A DNA stretch of 43,116 nt from Alphaproteobacteria bacterium (GCA_017465405.1 JAFTWG010000003.1:1-43116); one strand, 5' to 3'. Positions 1 to 8,338 are shown, counted from the stretch's first letter. The notes: generated from the sequence alone by a model not told the origin. Numbers and translations: made by a program.

Positions 1-99
1 GTGTCCCACACGATCCCATTCCGAACTCGACTGTTAAACCCTTTTGCGCCGATGGTACTTTGTCTTAAGACACGGGAGAGTAGGTCGCAGCCAGATCTT
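1..99 (+). rRNA. rrf: 5S ribosomal RNA, 3' part
   Basis: The window opens inside a 5S rRNA. The conserved stretches CGATCCCATTCCGAACTC, GCGCCGATGGTACT and GGGAGAGTAGGTCGC are all present in the right order and spacing. The 5' strand of helix I lies before the window, and the 3' end near base 99 is estimated from the terminal helix. Any short reading frame across this stretch is not a gene. A terminator follows at 127-157, so this is the end of an rRNA operon. Confidence 0.95.
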
Positions 100-126
100 C
101 TAAACATCCTTTCGTTTACTAGTCTT

Positions 127-157
127 AAGCCTCACTACTCAAGTGAGGCTTTTTTTT
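127..157 (+). terminator. Rho-independent terminator of the rRNA operon
   Basis: A perfect ten-base stem, AAGCCTCACT at 127-136 pairing with AGTGAGGCTT at 142-151, has a five-base loop and is followed by a run of T. It lies about 30 bases after the 5S rRNA. Confidence 0.92.
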
Positions 158-239
158 ATATCCCAATCCTTCTTTATTCAAAGTAATAACCTGTTCTTAT
201 CGAAGATATTATCTTTAAAATTTGTTTATCTGTTCATAA

Positions 240-3200
240 TCTCAATATAAAAAAATATCTATCGAGGATGAGAGAAAGGCTATACAAGAGGCATACAGAG
301 AAGAAGAAGTTGCATCTTTAATGGCATCAGGCATGAGCGAAGATGAAGCAAGATTTAGAGTTGAAACAGGGAGAGAGCCGACAGATTTTGACAGAGCGAT
401 AGGCTTTAATTATATTCCTTATCAAACGGAAGAGTTTACCGAAGAAGAAAATCAAGCTTTGGAAATTATGAACAATCCTGACAGAGAGCAGATTGTTGCC
501 AATATGTCCGAAGAAGAAAGAAGAAACTTTACTGCTTTGGAACAATCAGTAAAGAATAAGGAATTATACAATCAATCTATTGATTTACAAAAAGAGATGA
601 ACGACATTGACCGAGCAGAGTTTGATGCCGGTGTTCCTATGTGGGATAAAGATACCATTGAAATTAACGGAGTTGAGAGAGCTGTTACTAACTCAAGCGG
701 AAAGAAAATTGCATATAGCGAGAAGTCTTTGCGTATGTTCTATGAGTGGTTTGGCGATAGTAAAGTTGTTGATGCAGACGGCAGACCGTTGGTTGTTAGG
801 CATACAACAAATGCAAAATTTGATACATTTGATAAATCAAAAATAGGACAGTATTCTGGTAATTATGGCTTTTATGGAGCTGGTTTTTATTTTGCACCAA
901 CAACAGATACACACTATGCAGATTTTGGAAATATTCAAATGTATGTTTATCTCAAAATGGAAAATCCATTTATGATAACACCAGAAACAAACTATAACGA
1001 AATTAAAGAATATACAGGCAACGACCGAGCATACGACAAGTATCAGGATTGGCGAGAAAACATAGAAAACACAATCGCAGGATTTGAGATGGACTTTAGT
1101 GAAAATCTTGAAGATGCAGGATATGATGGTGTTTGGTTTAAGGAAAACGATAGTAATGTAGAAATAGTTGCCTTTTCTCCAAACCAAATTAAGTCCACAT
1201 CTAACAGAGGTACATTTAGCAAAGCAAGTGATAATATTAGGTATCAGTTTGGCGGACCGTCTGCACGAACAGCCGCTTTAGACAAGTTGGATATAGCGAA
1301 GAAAGCATTAGAAAACGGATACCCTAAAGAAGAAATAAGACAGTTGACCGGATGGTTTCAGGGAGCTGATGGCAAGTGGCGATTTGAAATATCCGATAAA
1401 GATGCCGTAATTAATGAGGATTATGGTGTTGATAAGGTTAATAAAATGAAATGGTATGATATGCCATTTGCGTTGAGGAATGTGTTACATCACGATAAAT
1501 TATATGAAGCATATCCGGAATTGGGAAGAATTAGAGTTATTTATACTAATCGTCTTGAGCAAGAAGCAAGTGGTAATTATGATTATTCCATTAATACAAT
1601 ATACTTAAATGCTAAAGAGAGCCAAGAAAAACTAAAATCAGTATTAATGCACGAAGTTCAACATGCTATTCAACATAAAGAGGGTTTTGCTCGAGGTGGT
1701 AATACAGAAGAATTTATTGATAGAACACGTCAAAAAGAGCTTGAAGGAGAATTAAATAGATTAGAGCAATTAGCAGAACAGGGCGAAGATGTAGAAGATG
1801 AAATAGCTCAAGTTCAATATGAATTAGGCGAATATTCTGACGATATTGTTTTTGATAAATATAAACATTTAGCAGGCGAGATAGAGGCTCGTAACACACA
1901 AACTCGTATGAATATGAGCGAAGAAGAAAGACTTGCGAGAAGTCCTGAAAGCACACAAGATTATTCAAGTGATGAAGCTATTATTGTATTTGACGATGGT
2001 ACTGTTGCAAATTCTTATACTTATAAACCGGAAAATGTAAGAATTGAAAATGGTGTTGTTGATTTGACAGGTGCTTTTGAGGGAATACCGACACAAAAAG
2101 ATGTTGAGGATTTTATTAATAAAGCTATTGAAGAAGGAACAAAGTTTGGAACATTGTCTCCTGACTTTTTCTTTGATATGCCTACAAGAAGAAAGGCAAT
2201 AGATAAGTTAAAGAACAATAATAATTATAAAAAACTGTCTGATGAAGAACAAGAAAGGCTTTATAAGTATATATTAGCATTAGAAAAAATAGCAGAAAAT
2301 ACAAAGCAACTTCCACCACCTGAAGGAGTTGAAAATAAAAAAACACGTAAAAAACCAATGGTAGAGAGGTATTTCTATTTTGGGGCAAAAGTTAATACAG
2401 GCGGAGGTGTATTTGATATAGTATTTGATGCAGAAAAAAACAAAAGAGATAGCAGTAAAAAACCTCTAACTGTGCATCTTTATAACATAGAAGAGGTCGA
2501 CAACGGACATGGAGCGTATACACATGACTCAAAGGTGTTGTCAACCTCTTCTACCTCTAATATAACACCATCCGGCAGAGATGTCAATAGTCCTCGTTAT
2601 CAAACAGAAGAATATGATGAGCAGCTTGAGGCTGATTTAGCGGAGTTTGATAAAATATTAGATAGCTTTACCGAGGAAAATAAAGAGTATTATAGTAAAA
2701 AAGGAAAATTTGAAGATGCTAAAAAGATACAAAAGAAGTATAAAGACTTCTTTATGTATAACATAGCTGATGCCTCTGTTAGTACAGCTTTGCACGATCC
2801 TTTTTATTTTGAGTATGACGGCCAAAAAGATATTACAAATATATGGATTCCCAAGAAATTGGAAAAGAATAGCAATATTATATTGTATCGCTATGCAGAA
2901 CAAATATCTATACCAGTTAATAAATTTGAGAAAAGCAAATTTAAGAAGTTAGGATTTAAGCGCCAAAAACTATATGATGAGGGTATGAGGGATATATACA
3001 CTCTCAATAAGGAAGAAAAAAGCGATGATGCCAGAGATTTTGTGCGTGAAAATGGAAAATACATAAGAAAACCAAGTGCATATTATCAGACTGCTTATGC
3101 AGGAAGTAGGGTTGATTATGACAAACCAAGTCTTGAGGCTATCGGCACAGGAGAGGGGCAGCAAGCACATGGTTGGGGCTTGTATTATGCTTTGAGTAGA

Positions 3201-4835
3201 GATACTGCAGAGAGGTATAGAGAGTATTTTGATTTGGATAATTATTTCTTTGATGAAGAAGCTCTTGAAAATGAAAGAGCTAAAGCAGAAAAAGAAGCAG
3301 GGAAAACAAAAGACTATAGTAAAGTAGAGTTATTAGAAGACTTGCTTGTTCAACATAATGAAAGCAATCTTTCAAATTATCCCGAAGATTTAGTTGAATG
3401 GTATAATAAAAATATTCGTAGCAAGGTCTTAAATAAGGATTATAAGAAAACACAAGTTCATGAAGTTGAGTTGCCTGAAAATCCATATCTGTTGGATGAA
3501 CAGAAAACTTTTGAAGAACAAAGCGATTTTGTTAAGCAAAAATTAGAAGAAATTTTTTCAAATCTTCCTGAAGAATATTTAAAAGAATATCCTAAAATGG
3601 GTATTGAACGTGTGAAAGAAATACAGTTTTTAGGGAGTGAGATATACGGGGCATTATCAGAAGCTTATGGCTCGGATAAAGAGGCATCTTTATTGCTTAA
3701 TAAATATGGCATTAAAGGCATAACCTATGACGGAGAACAAGACGGAAGATGTTTTGTTATCTTCAATCCTAAAGATGTTAAGGTAATACAAAAGTTTTAT
3801 CAAATACAAGAATATGATGATTTGAGAAGCACAAAGAGTGTTAGCGATGTTAAAAAGCTTTTGAGAGGTTTGTCTCCGGATGAAGAAGTCCGATTGATGT
3901 TTGATAAGAATAAAGGCTATTGGTTTGCTATTGATGCTCAAAACTATGTTCATCAAGATATGATCACAAAGGCTTTTGAACAAGGATTATATCCGGAATT
4001 TAGAAACAGTTATGAAGCTCAACAATATTTTGACGAAAACTATAATGCTGATGACGAGTATTTAGTCAGATTTAAGGCTCATAATTTTATTGATGAAAAT
4101 GATTTGCAGAAGCTTTTGGATGAGAATATTCCGTATGATGAATATAAATACGGATATGCGGTTAAGAATAATGACGGCAGCGGATATGTTTTGTTTGCTC
4201 GCAGTTTGTATGATTTGGCTGATACTCCGTTAAAAAGCATAGGCATAGATGCGGAAATATGGGAAAGAAATCCGTATAACATGACGGAGTTCAGTAAGGT
4301 CAGCGGTCAAGAGTTGGAAAGAAACGGTATTCGTTATATGGCGGAAAGCGGTGGTGGGATTAATCTTGAAGTAGGCGGTGGTAGAAAGCTGTTGAAACCA
4401 TATAAGAGACATCCTCTTAAAGTTATGGGGCAATATGAGCCGACAAAGAAGATGATTACTCTGTTTAAGGGAAGAAATCCGACTACACTTGTTCATGAGA
4501 TGGGACACCATTATTTGCCGATACATTTACGATTGTTAGAAAAGGCAGGTAAATGGGATAAGCTGAAACCTTTGTATAAGGAGTTAGGCATCAGCTCTGT
4601 TGAGCAGATGAACAGAGAGGCAGAAGAAAAGCTTATCGATATGTTCACAAGCTACATCTATTATAACGAAGCTCCGAATGTGGAAACACAATCTATTTTT
4701 GAAAGAGCAAAGCAATGGATGATTAATGCTTATAATACCGTAAAGAATTTTGTGAAACCAAGTGAGGAAGTTACCAAGTTCTTTGATGAGTTGATTGCCG
4801 GAGAGGAAAATGCGCCGGATGTGTCTCACAAAAAC
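240..4835 (+). mobile_element. Remnant of a phage or integrative element (polyvalent gene fragment)
   Basis: This stretch holds only the open part of one polyvalent gene. It lies between two host landmarks: the rRNA terminator on the left and the terminator of a minus-strand prepilin gene on the right. Polyvalent proteins are known from phages and conjugative elements. No integrase, transposase, inverted repeat or clear attachment site is visible, so the boundaries are only bracketed. A wrong assembly join at the rRNA operon is an alternative. Confidence 0.45.
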
Positions 4836-4991
4836 AAAAACCGTTCTTTTTATGAACGGTTTTTTGCAAAAATTATGTATATTTATTTTCTAAAAGTGCC
4901 AACGAACAGCATTTTGTTCATCTACACAATATTTAGCAGCTTCAGATGTTGTAACTACACCGGTAAATCTGGTCCCCCATCCCGAAGATAA
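321..4991 (+). CDS. Polyvalent protein fragment with ADP-ribosyltransferase-like and zincin modules, truncated at both ends
   Basis: Large polyvalent proteins are thought to be injected with phage or conjugative DNA to counter host defences. From the first ATG the modules are: an ART-like domain at about 135-310 (FGDSKVVDADGRPLVVRHTT, then GFYGAGFYFAP, ending VEIVAFSPNQIKS); a zincin-like region with HEVQH at 444-448; a possible BECR-type nuclease fold at about 640-740 (weak); a second ART-like domain at about 920-1158 (IGTGEGQQAHGWGLYYA to FVIFNPKDVKVIQ); and a C-terminal zincin with HEMGHH at 1392-1397. The frame is open upstream to base 240, reads as charged helical protein, and has no ATG, GTG or TTG there and no Shine-Dalgarno before base 321, so the true start is missing. 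About the last 55 residues read through a terminator and the 3' end of the opposite gene, so the native C-terminus was lost near base 4825. Over 1500 codons without a stop suggest recent acquisition or continued selection. Module names rest on motif recognition only. Confidence 0.7.
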   Translation: MASGMSEDEARFRVETGREPTDFDRAIGFNYIPYQTEEFTEEENQALEIMNNPDREQIVANMSEEERRNFTALEQSVKNKELYNQSIDLQKEMNDIDRAEFDAGVPMWDKDTIEINGVERAVTNSSGKKIAYSEKSLRMFYEWFGDSKVVDADGRPLVVRHTTNAKFDTFDKSKIGQYSGNYGFYGAGFYFAPTTDTHYADFGNIQMYVYLKMENPFMITPETNYNEIKEYTGNDRAYDKYQDWRENIENTIAGFEMDFSENLEDAGYDGVWFKENDSNVEIVAFSPNQIKSTSNRGTFSKASDNIRYQFGGPSARTAALDKLDIAKKALENGYPKEEIRQLTGWFQGADGKWRFEISDKDAVINEDYGVDKVNKMKWYDMPFALRNVLHHDKLYEAYPELGRIRVIYTNRLEQEASGNYDYSINTIYLNAKESQEKLKSVLMHEVQHAIQHKEGFARGGNTEEFIDRTRQKELEGELNRLEQLAEQGEDVEDEIAQVQYELGEYSDDIVFDKYKHLAGEIEARNTQTRMNMSEEERLARSPESTQDYSSDEAIIVFDDGTVANSYTYKPENVRIENGVVDLTGAFEGIPTQKDVEDFINKAIEEGTKFGTLSPDFFFDMPTRRKAIDKLKNNNNYKKLSDEEQERLYKYILALEKIAENTKQLPPPEGVENKKTRKKPMVERYFYFGAKVNTGGGVFDIVFDAEKNKRDSSKKPLTVHLYNIEEVDNGHGAYTHDSKVLSTSSTSNITPSGRDVNSPRYQTEEYDEQLEADLAEFDKILDSFTEENKEYYSKKGKFEDAKKIQKKYKDFFMYNIADASVSTALHDPFYFEYDGQKDITNIWIPKKLEKNSNIILYRYAEQISIPVNKFEKSKFKKLGFKRQKLYDEGMRDIYTLNKEEKSDDARDFVRENGKYIRKPSAYYQTAYAGSRVDYDKPSLEAIGTGEGQQAHGWGLYYALSRDTAERYREYFDLDNYFFDEEALENERAKAEKEAGKTKDYSKVELLEDLLVQHNESNLSNYPEDLVEWYNKNIRSKVLNKDYKKTQVHEVELPENPYLLDEQKTFEEQSDFVKQKLEEIFSNLPEEYLKEYPKMGIERVKEIQFLGSEIYGALSEAYGSDKEASLLLNKYGIKGITYDGEQDGRCFVIFNPKDVKVIQKFYQIQEYDDLRSTKSVSDVKKLLRGLSPDEEVRLMFDKNKGYWFAIDAQNYVHQDMITKAFEQGLYPEFRNSYEAQQYFDENYNADDEYLVRFKAHNFIDENDLQKLLDENIPYDEYKYGYAVKNNDGSGYVLFARSLYDLADTPLKSIGIDAEIWERNPYNMTEFSKVSGQELERNGIRYMAESGGGINLEVGGGRKLLKPYKRHPLKVMGQYEPTKKMITLFKGRNPTTLVHEMGHHYLPIHLRLLEKAGKWDKLKPLYKELGISSVEQMNREAEEKLIDMFTSYIYYNEAPNVETQSIFERAKQWMINAYNTVKNFVKPSEEVTKFFDELIAGEENAPDVSHKNKNRSFYERFFAKIMYIYFLKVPTNSILFIYTIFSSFRCCNYTGKSGPPSRR
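4836..4864 (-). terminator. Terminator of the prepilin gene, possibly bidirectional
   Basis: AAAAACCGTTC at 4836-4846 pairs with GAACGGTTTTT at 4854-4864 around a seven-base loop. On the minus strand it lies about 25 bases after the prepilin stop and ends in a T-rich run. It also has T residues on the plus strand. The polyvalent frame reads straight through it, so it was probably not that gene's own terminator. Confidence 0.8.
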
Positions 4992-5435
4992 AACAGTATT
5001 TTCTCCGACTTTATTTACTGTCATTAGCTTTGTATATCCGTTATACGGCAATGTAAGAAGATAAACGCAAATATCTCTATCTAAATCTCCGAACCTAACA
5101 ACAAAATCGTCACTTCCATCACTATTACGAGAGATTTGACATCTACCATGTAATGCATGCACGCATTCTCCTTTTTCATTGATCATTTCTGGAGGTAATA
5201 ATATATGATTTATAACTTTTTCATTGAACATTTCATTACGATTATTAGATGTTTCGGTAAATGTAATATAGTTAGATACCACTAACTGCACTTGATCAGC
5301 TAATTTTTTTGCACGATAACTTGCCATTGCTTTTGTATAACCCGCAATACCCCCTGTAGATAGTACGCCAATAATCGCCAAAACGCCCAACATTTCTATC
5401 ATTGAGCGACCTTTTTGTTCAGACCAAATACGCAT
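4890..5435 (-). CDS. Type IV pilin-like / pseudopilin protein
   Basis: The N-terminus has a class III prepilin signal. After a short basic leader (MRIWSEQKG), a peptidase would cut at G-R in KGRSMIEMLGV, leaving Glu at position 5 of the mature protein. A hydrophobic helix follows (LAIIGVLSTGGIAG), then a basic coil (YRAKKLADQ) typical of pilin alpha-1. The rest is a soluble globular domain with four cysteines. At 181 residues it is the size of minor pilins or pseudopilins. AGGA lies upstream of the start. No other pilus or type II secretion gene is nearby, so this is an orphan subunit whose assembly machine must lie elsewhere. Whether it belongs to a pilus, a competence pseudopilus or a secretion system cannot be told here. 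Confidence 0.85.
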   Translation of the reverse strand: MRIWSEQKGRSMIEMLGVLAIIGVLSTGGIAGYTKAMASYRAKKLADQVQLVVSNYITFTETSNNRNEMFNEKVINHILLPPEMINEKGECVHALHGRCQISRNSDGSDDFVVRFGDLDRDICVYLLTLPYNGYTKLMTVNKVGENTVLSSGWGTRFTGVVTTSEAAKYCVDEQNAVRWHF

Positions 5436-5530
5436 TTATTTTTCCTAAATCTTACACCTAACATATTTATACAATATATGTATTAAATGTCTATTAATTT
5501 TTCATATGATATTCTCGAGAGGGGTGAGCT

Positions 5531-6358
5531 ATGCAACATGAAGAATTAATGTTTTTAAAACAAGCTTTTAATTCAGCCAAAAATAAGTTGAATAATGATA
5601 GGCTGTACATAAGCGTTATTAAAAGAAAATTCGCTCATTCTTGGCGAGTGTTGCAAAATGGGCGTAAAATTATATATAGCGGCGAGATTCCGCATTTGGT
5701 GACAAATAAAAAGTTAAGAATCCAAGCCAAACAAGCTTTGCTGTTTCATGATATTGGTCGTTTTGAAGAAACTGTTTTGGCTTATAAAAATTCGAGTCTT
5801 GATACTTTTGGAAAAAAATATGACCACGGGGTATTAGGGGCGGATATATTATCTGAAAATCCCCCGTTTAATGATATGAAAATTGTTTTAGCTGTCAGAC
5901 ATCACGGACATTTGATAGAAGAGTTTTATAATGATAAGGACTATAAAAAATTATCGGCGGAGGAACAAAAAATAGCAGAAACATATATAAAAATAGTAAG
6001 AGATGCCGATAAACTTGATTTGTATAATTTGCAGAAAACTGAATATTCTATTGAAAAAGATCCATTCTTTTGCAGTTTGTCCGAAGAACAAAAATATGCT
6101 CCTCTTTCGGATGAGGTAAAAGAACAGTTTTTTAATATGATTACTATAAATCATAAAAGCATAAAAAGCTTTGCAGACAGAATATTGGGTTGTATATCTT
6201 GGATTTTCGATATTAATTATAAATATAGTTTAAAAATTATCGATGAAAATGAGTATATAGATGTTTTATTGAATATTATGAGAAAATACTGTTCAAATAA
6301 TGATGATATCGAAAAAATTGAATATTTTGCAAAAGAATGGATAAAAAAAGAGCGTTAG
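5531..6358 (+). CDS. HD-domain phosphohydrolase family protein
   Basis: The sequence carries the HD metal-binding pattern: an early His (HSW, about residue 37), the paired His-Asp in LFHDIGRFE (about 76-77), DHGVLGADIL, a conserved RHHGH, and a distal Asp in RDADKLD. HD enzymes hydrolyse phosphate esters, often of nucleotides, but the substrate cannot be assigned. A strong Shine-Dalgarno (GAGGGGTGAG) fixes the start. The gene stands alone, diverging from the prepilin gene. Its stop codon lies inside the stem of the terminator at 6351-6373. Confidence 0.85.
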   Translation: MQHEELMFLKQAFNSAKNKLNNDRLYISVIKRKFAHSWRVLQNGRKIIYSGEIPHLVTNKKLRIQAKQALLFHDIGRFEETVLAYKNSSLDTFGKKYDHGVLGADILSENPPFNDMKIVLAVRHHGHLIEEFYNDKDYKKLSAEEQKIAETYIKIVRDADKLDLYNLQKTEYSIEKDPFFCSLSEEQKYAPLSDEVKEQFFNMITINHKSIKSFADRILGCISWIFDINYKYSLKIIDENEYIDVLLNIMRKYCSNNDDIEKIEYFAKEWIKKER

Positions 6359-6378
6359 CATGATGCTAACGCTGTTTT
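6351..6378 (+). terminator. Terminator of the HD-domain gene overlapping its stop codon
   Basis: AGCGTTAGCA (6351-6360) pairs perfectly with TGCTAACGCT (6364-6373) around a three-base loop, followed by GTTTTTC. The TAG stop codon is inside the left arm. Confidence 0.9.
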
Positions 6379-6399
6379 TCTAAAGAGAAGCACTGCTTA

Positions 6400-6639
6400 C
6401 TACTGTTTCTTCAGCTGTGCAAGAATTGCATCATAGACCTCCTTAGTGATACGGCCTGCCTTAAGCAACTCCTTAGCCATCTTCTTTGCCGCACGCTTTT
6501 GTCCGCGAGTGAGTTTCTGGTTCCAACCATTAGAATCTACCATTGACTGGATGAATGCTGCACCGTCTTCAGCGGCTGTTGTCTTGTTGAGATTGGTAGT
6601 TGCACCGATCTTTACCTGAGGATTGTTGTTCTCTTTCAT
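6400..6639 (-). CDS. Small basic protein of unknown function, probably acquired
   Basis: A 79-residue protein that I do not recognise. The first 20 residues are polar. The rest looks helical, with a basic patch (TRGQKRAAKKMAKELLKAG) that could contact nucleic acid, which is a guess. Codon choice is richer in G and C than in neighbouring genes. The bases before the ATG (AATTAAAATTCATAAATC) contain no Shine-Dalgarno and resemble the A/T-rich leaders of Bacteroidota. A TTGACA promoter lies upstream. It is placed tail-to-tail with the HD gene. Confidence 0.7.
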   Translation of the reverse strand: MKENNNPQVKIGATTNLNKTTAAEDGAAFIQSMVDSNGWNQKLTRGQKRAAKKMAKELLKAGRITKEVYDAILAQLKKQ

Positions 6640-6687
6640 GATTTATGAATTTTAATTGTTAAAAAAATAATCTGTTTAGTTGATAGT

Positions 6688-6716
6688 AATATGGACCAAA
6701 AATATTTTTTTGTCAA
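6688..6716 (-). promoter_or_regulatory. Promoter of the small basic protein gene
   Basis: On the minus strand TTGACA (6711-6716) and CATATT (6688-6693) are separated by 17 bases, about 45 bases before the ATG at 6639. The -35 is perfect and the -10 matches four of six. Confidence 0.6.
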
Positions 6717-6736
6717 CATTATTTTGTATAAAAATG

Positions 6737-6768
6737 AAAAAACCGCCGATTTTTTTCGGCGGTTTTAT
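6737..6768 (-). terminator. Terminator of gpsA
   Basis: AAAACCGCCGA (6739-6749) pairs with TCGGCGGTTTT (6756-6766). On the minus strand it is followed by T residues and lies directly after the gpsA stop. It also separates gpsA from the small-protein promoter. Confidence 0.92.
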
Positions 6769-6782
6769 TAAATTGCTGTATA

Positions 6783-7760
6783 TTAGTTGTTAAATTCTTT
6801 TTTCAGTCCTCGTTCGAAAATTGAACGAATAGTAGTTTTTATATCTGCATTTTCATATACTGCTTTATAAAGAGCTTGACAAATAGGCATATCCAAACCT
6901 TCTTTGTCTGCAATTAGTTTAACCGCTTTCAATGTCGGAACACCTTCGGCTAGTTTTTCAAATTGTTTACCTTGGGCAAAACCCTCGCCAAAAGTGCGGT
7001 TATGACTGTGTTTTGAAAATAACGTAGCTTCATAATCGCCTAAATGGGCAAGTCCGTACGCAGACATCGGATCTCCGCCGAAATGTTTAATTAAACGTCC
7101 TACTTCGATAGGAGCACGGGCCATTAATGCACCTTTTAATCCGTACCATTCCAATCCGTCCAAAATTCCTGCCGCAATACCGATAACGTTTTTCAGAGCG
7201 GCACCTATTTGATTGCCGATTAAGTCATTGCCATAATAAAAACGAATCAAGTCACTTTGTAATAGTTTTATCAGATAATCCTGTGTTTCCGGTTCTGAAG
7301 AATCAATAACAGCAGCCGATGGAACATTTTTCATATAATCTTGAACATGTCCGGGGCCTGATAAAGCGGCTACATGGATGTTTTGATGTATTTCTTCTTT
7401 GAAAATATCGTGCATTATTTTTGCGGTAGGAACTTCCAACCCTTTCATTGCCAACAAAAAGGTTTTGCCCTCTACATTGTATCCGTTCAGTTCTCTGGCT
7501 AAAGAACGCAGATGTTGGCAGCCGATAGAAACGATAATTGTATCATTTACCAAAACATCAGCCAAATTTTCGTATAAAAACATATTATCGGATAAAGATA
7601 AATATTCATTTTTGCGAGTGTCGCGTAATTCTATAAAATTTGGAGATGTTTTTAAGTCGTACATCAAAACGTTTTTAATTTTTTCAGGACAACGATTTGC
7701 TGCATACCAAGCTAAAAACGTTCCCCAACGACCGCAACCGATAACGGAAATATCTTTCAT
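6783..7760 (-). CDS. gpsA: NAD(P)-dependent glycerol-3-phosphate dehydrogenase
   Basis: GpsA reduces dihydroxyacetone phosphate to sn-glycerol 3-phosphate, the backbone of phospholipids, in the cytoplasm. The N-terminal Rossmann motif is GCGRWGTF (about residues 8-15). LSGPGHV replaces the usual LSGPS(F/N)A, and the family Lys lies in ALKNVIGIAAGI, followed by LMARAPIEVGRL and a GLAHLGDYEATLFS stretch. Length (325) fits the family. The sequence is divergent but the core motifs are present. The Shine-Dalgarno (AAGGA) sits eight bases before the ATG, within one arm of a 9-bp inverted repeat that could hide it. It has its own terminator. Confidence 0.88.
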   Translation of the reverse strand: MKDISVIGCGRWGTFLAWYAANRCPEKIKNVLMYDLKTSPNFIELRDTRKNEYLSLSDNMFLYENLADVLVNDTIIVSIGCQHLRSLARELNGYNVEGKTFLLAMKGLEVPTAKIMHDIFKEEIHQNIHVAALSGPGHVQDYMKNVPSAAVIDSSEPETQDYLIKLLQSDLIRFYYGNDLIGNQIGAALKNVIGIAAGILDGLEWYGLKGALMARAPIEVGRLIKHFGGDPMSAYGLAHLGDYEATLFSKHSHNRTFGEGFAQGKQFEKLAEGVPTLKAVKLIADKEGLDMPICQALYKAVYENADIKTTIRSIFERGLKKEFNN

Positions 7761-7766
7761 GACATA

Positions 7767-7805
7767 ATTCCTTAAAAAGTTAAAACAATATATGTCTTAA
7801 GGAAT
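7767..7805 (-). promoter_or_regulatory. Hairpin that would sequester the gpsA ribosome-binding site
   Basis: ATTCCTTAA (7767-7775) and TTAAGGAAT (7797-7805) form a perfect 9-bp inverted repeat with a 21-base loop. On the transcribed minus strand the arm nearest gpsA carries the Shine-Dalgarno AAGGA, and the other arm is its exact complement. Folding would block initiation. The pairing is seen directly; a regulatory role is inferred. Confidence 0.5.
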
Positions 7806-7856
7806 ACTCCAAAAAAACGATGTATGCAAATGATATATGAAAAACTCACAGGTTGA

Positions 7857-8213
7857 TTAAAATGCTTTTTTAATCCGCTGACGTTCCAAAATTGCGTTTA
7901 CATGGTCAAACTCTTCAAAAGAGCGATATGCTTCATCATAGCCTTTTTTATCAAAATTATAAAAAACCTGATTGGCTAACAATTTGATTGCATTGTCAAT
8001 CTTTTCAAAAGCCGCATTATAGTCAGCATTGAAATTATTTTTAGTTTTTTTCTTAACAACATTGTGATATGCCTTTATAACCTTCAAAGTTTCGTCAGCA
8101 GAATTAGCATATCCTTTATCCTCAAAATCACGCATAATTTGAGCAGTTGTTTGATAAAAGTATTTATTCGTCAATATACTTTTTTGTTTAGCGTTGTTAC
8201 TATCGATAATCAT
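7857..8213 (-). CDS. Hypothetical protein, helical
   Basis: A 118-residue protein rich in Lys, Asn, Asp and Tyr that I do not recognise. It has no signal peptide or membrane segment and appears all-helical, with repeated aromatic and acidic spacing (KYFYQTTAQIMRDFEDKGYA; NFDKKGYDEAYRSFEEFD). It lies upstream of gpsA on the same strand with a gap of about 96 bases that holds the gpsA leader hairpin, so co-transcription is possible. GGATATAGAG precedes the ATG. Composition matches the local chromosome. Confidence 0.65.
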   Translation of the reverse strand: MIIDSNNAKQKSILTNKYFYQTTAQIMRDFEDKGYANSADETLKVIKAYHNVVKKKTKNNFNADYNAAFEKIDNAIKLLANQVFYNFDKKGYDEAYRSFEEFDHVNAILERQRIKKAF

Positions 8214-8309
8214 TCTCTATATCCAAAGTTACAATCTAGGTAAACAATATAGCAAAATTTTAGAAAAAATCAACAGTTTTTGGCTTTTTTAGATTTTTTA
8301 GTTTTTTAT

Positions 8310-8338
8310 TTGACAAAAATAACCGAAAAATGTAATAT
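8310..8338 (+). promoter_or_regulatory. Promoter of the two-helix membrane protein gene
   Basis: TTGACA (8310-8315) and TAATAT (8333-8338) are 17 bases apart. The expected start leaves a leader of about 43 bases before the ATG at 8388. The leader has no Shine-Dalgarno. Confidence 0.65.

Noticed and set aside
1..186. 61-codon plus-strand frame at the window start
   Set aside because: It lies over the 5S rRNA and its terminator; the matches to conserved 5S sequence explain the stretch.
4836..4864. Hairpin as the natural terminator of the polyvalent gene
   Set aside because: The reading frame runs straight through it without a stop, and the hairpin is placed correctly for the minus-strand prepilin gene.
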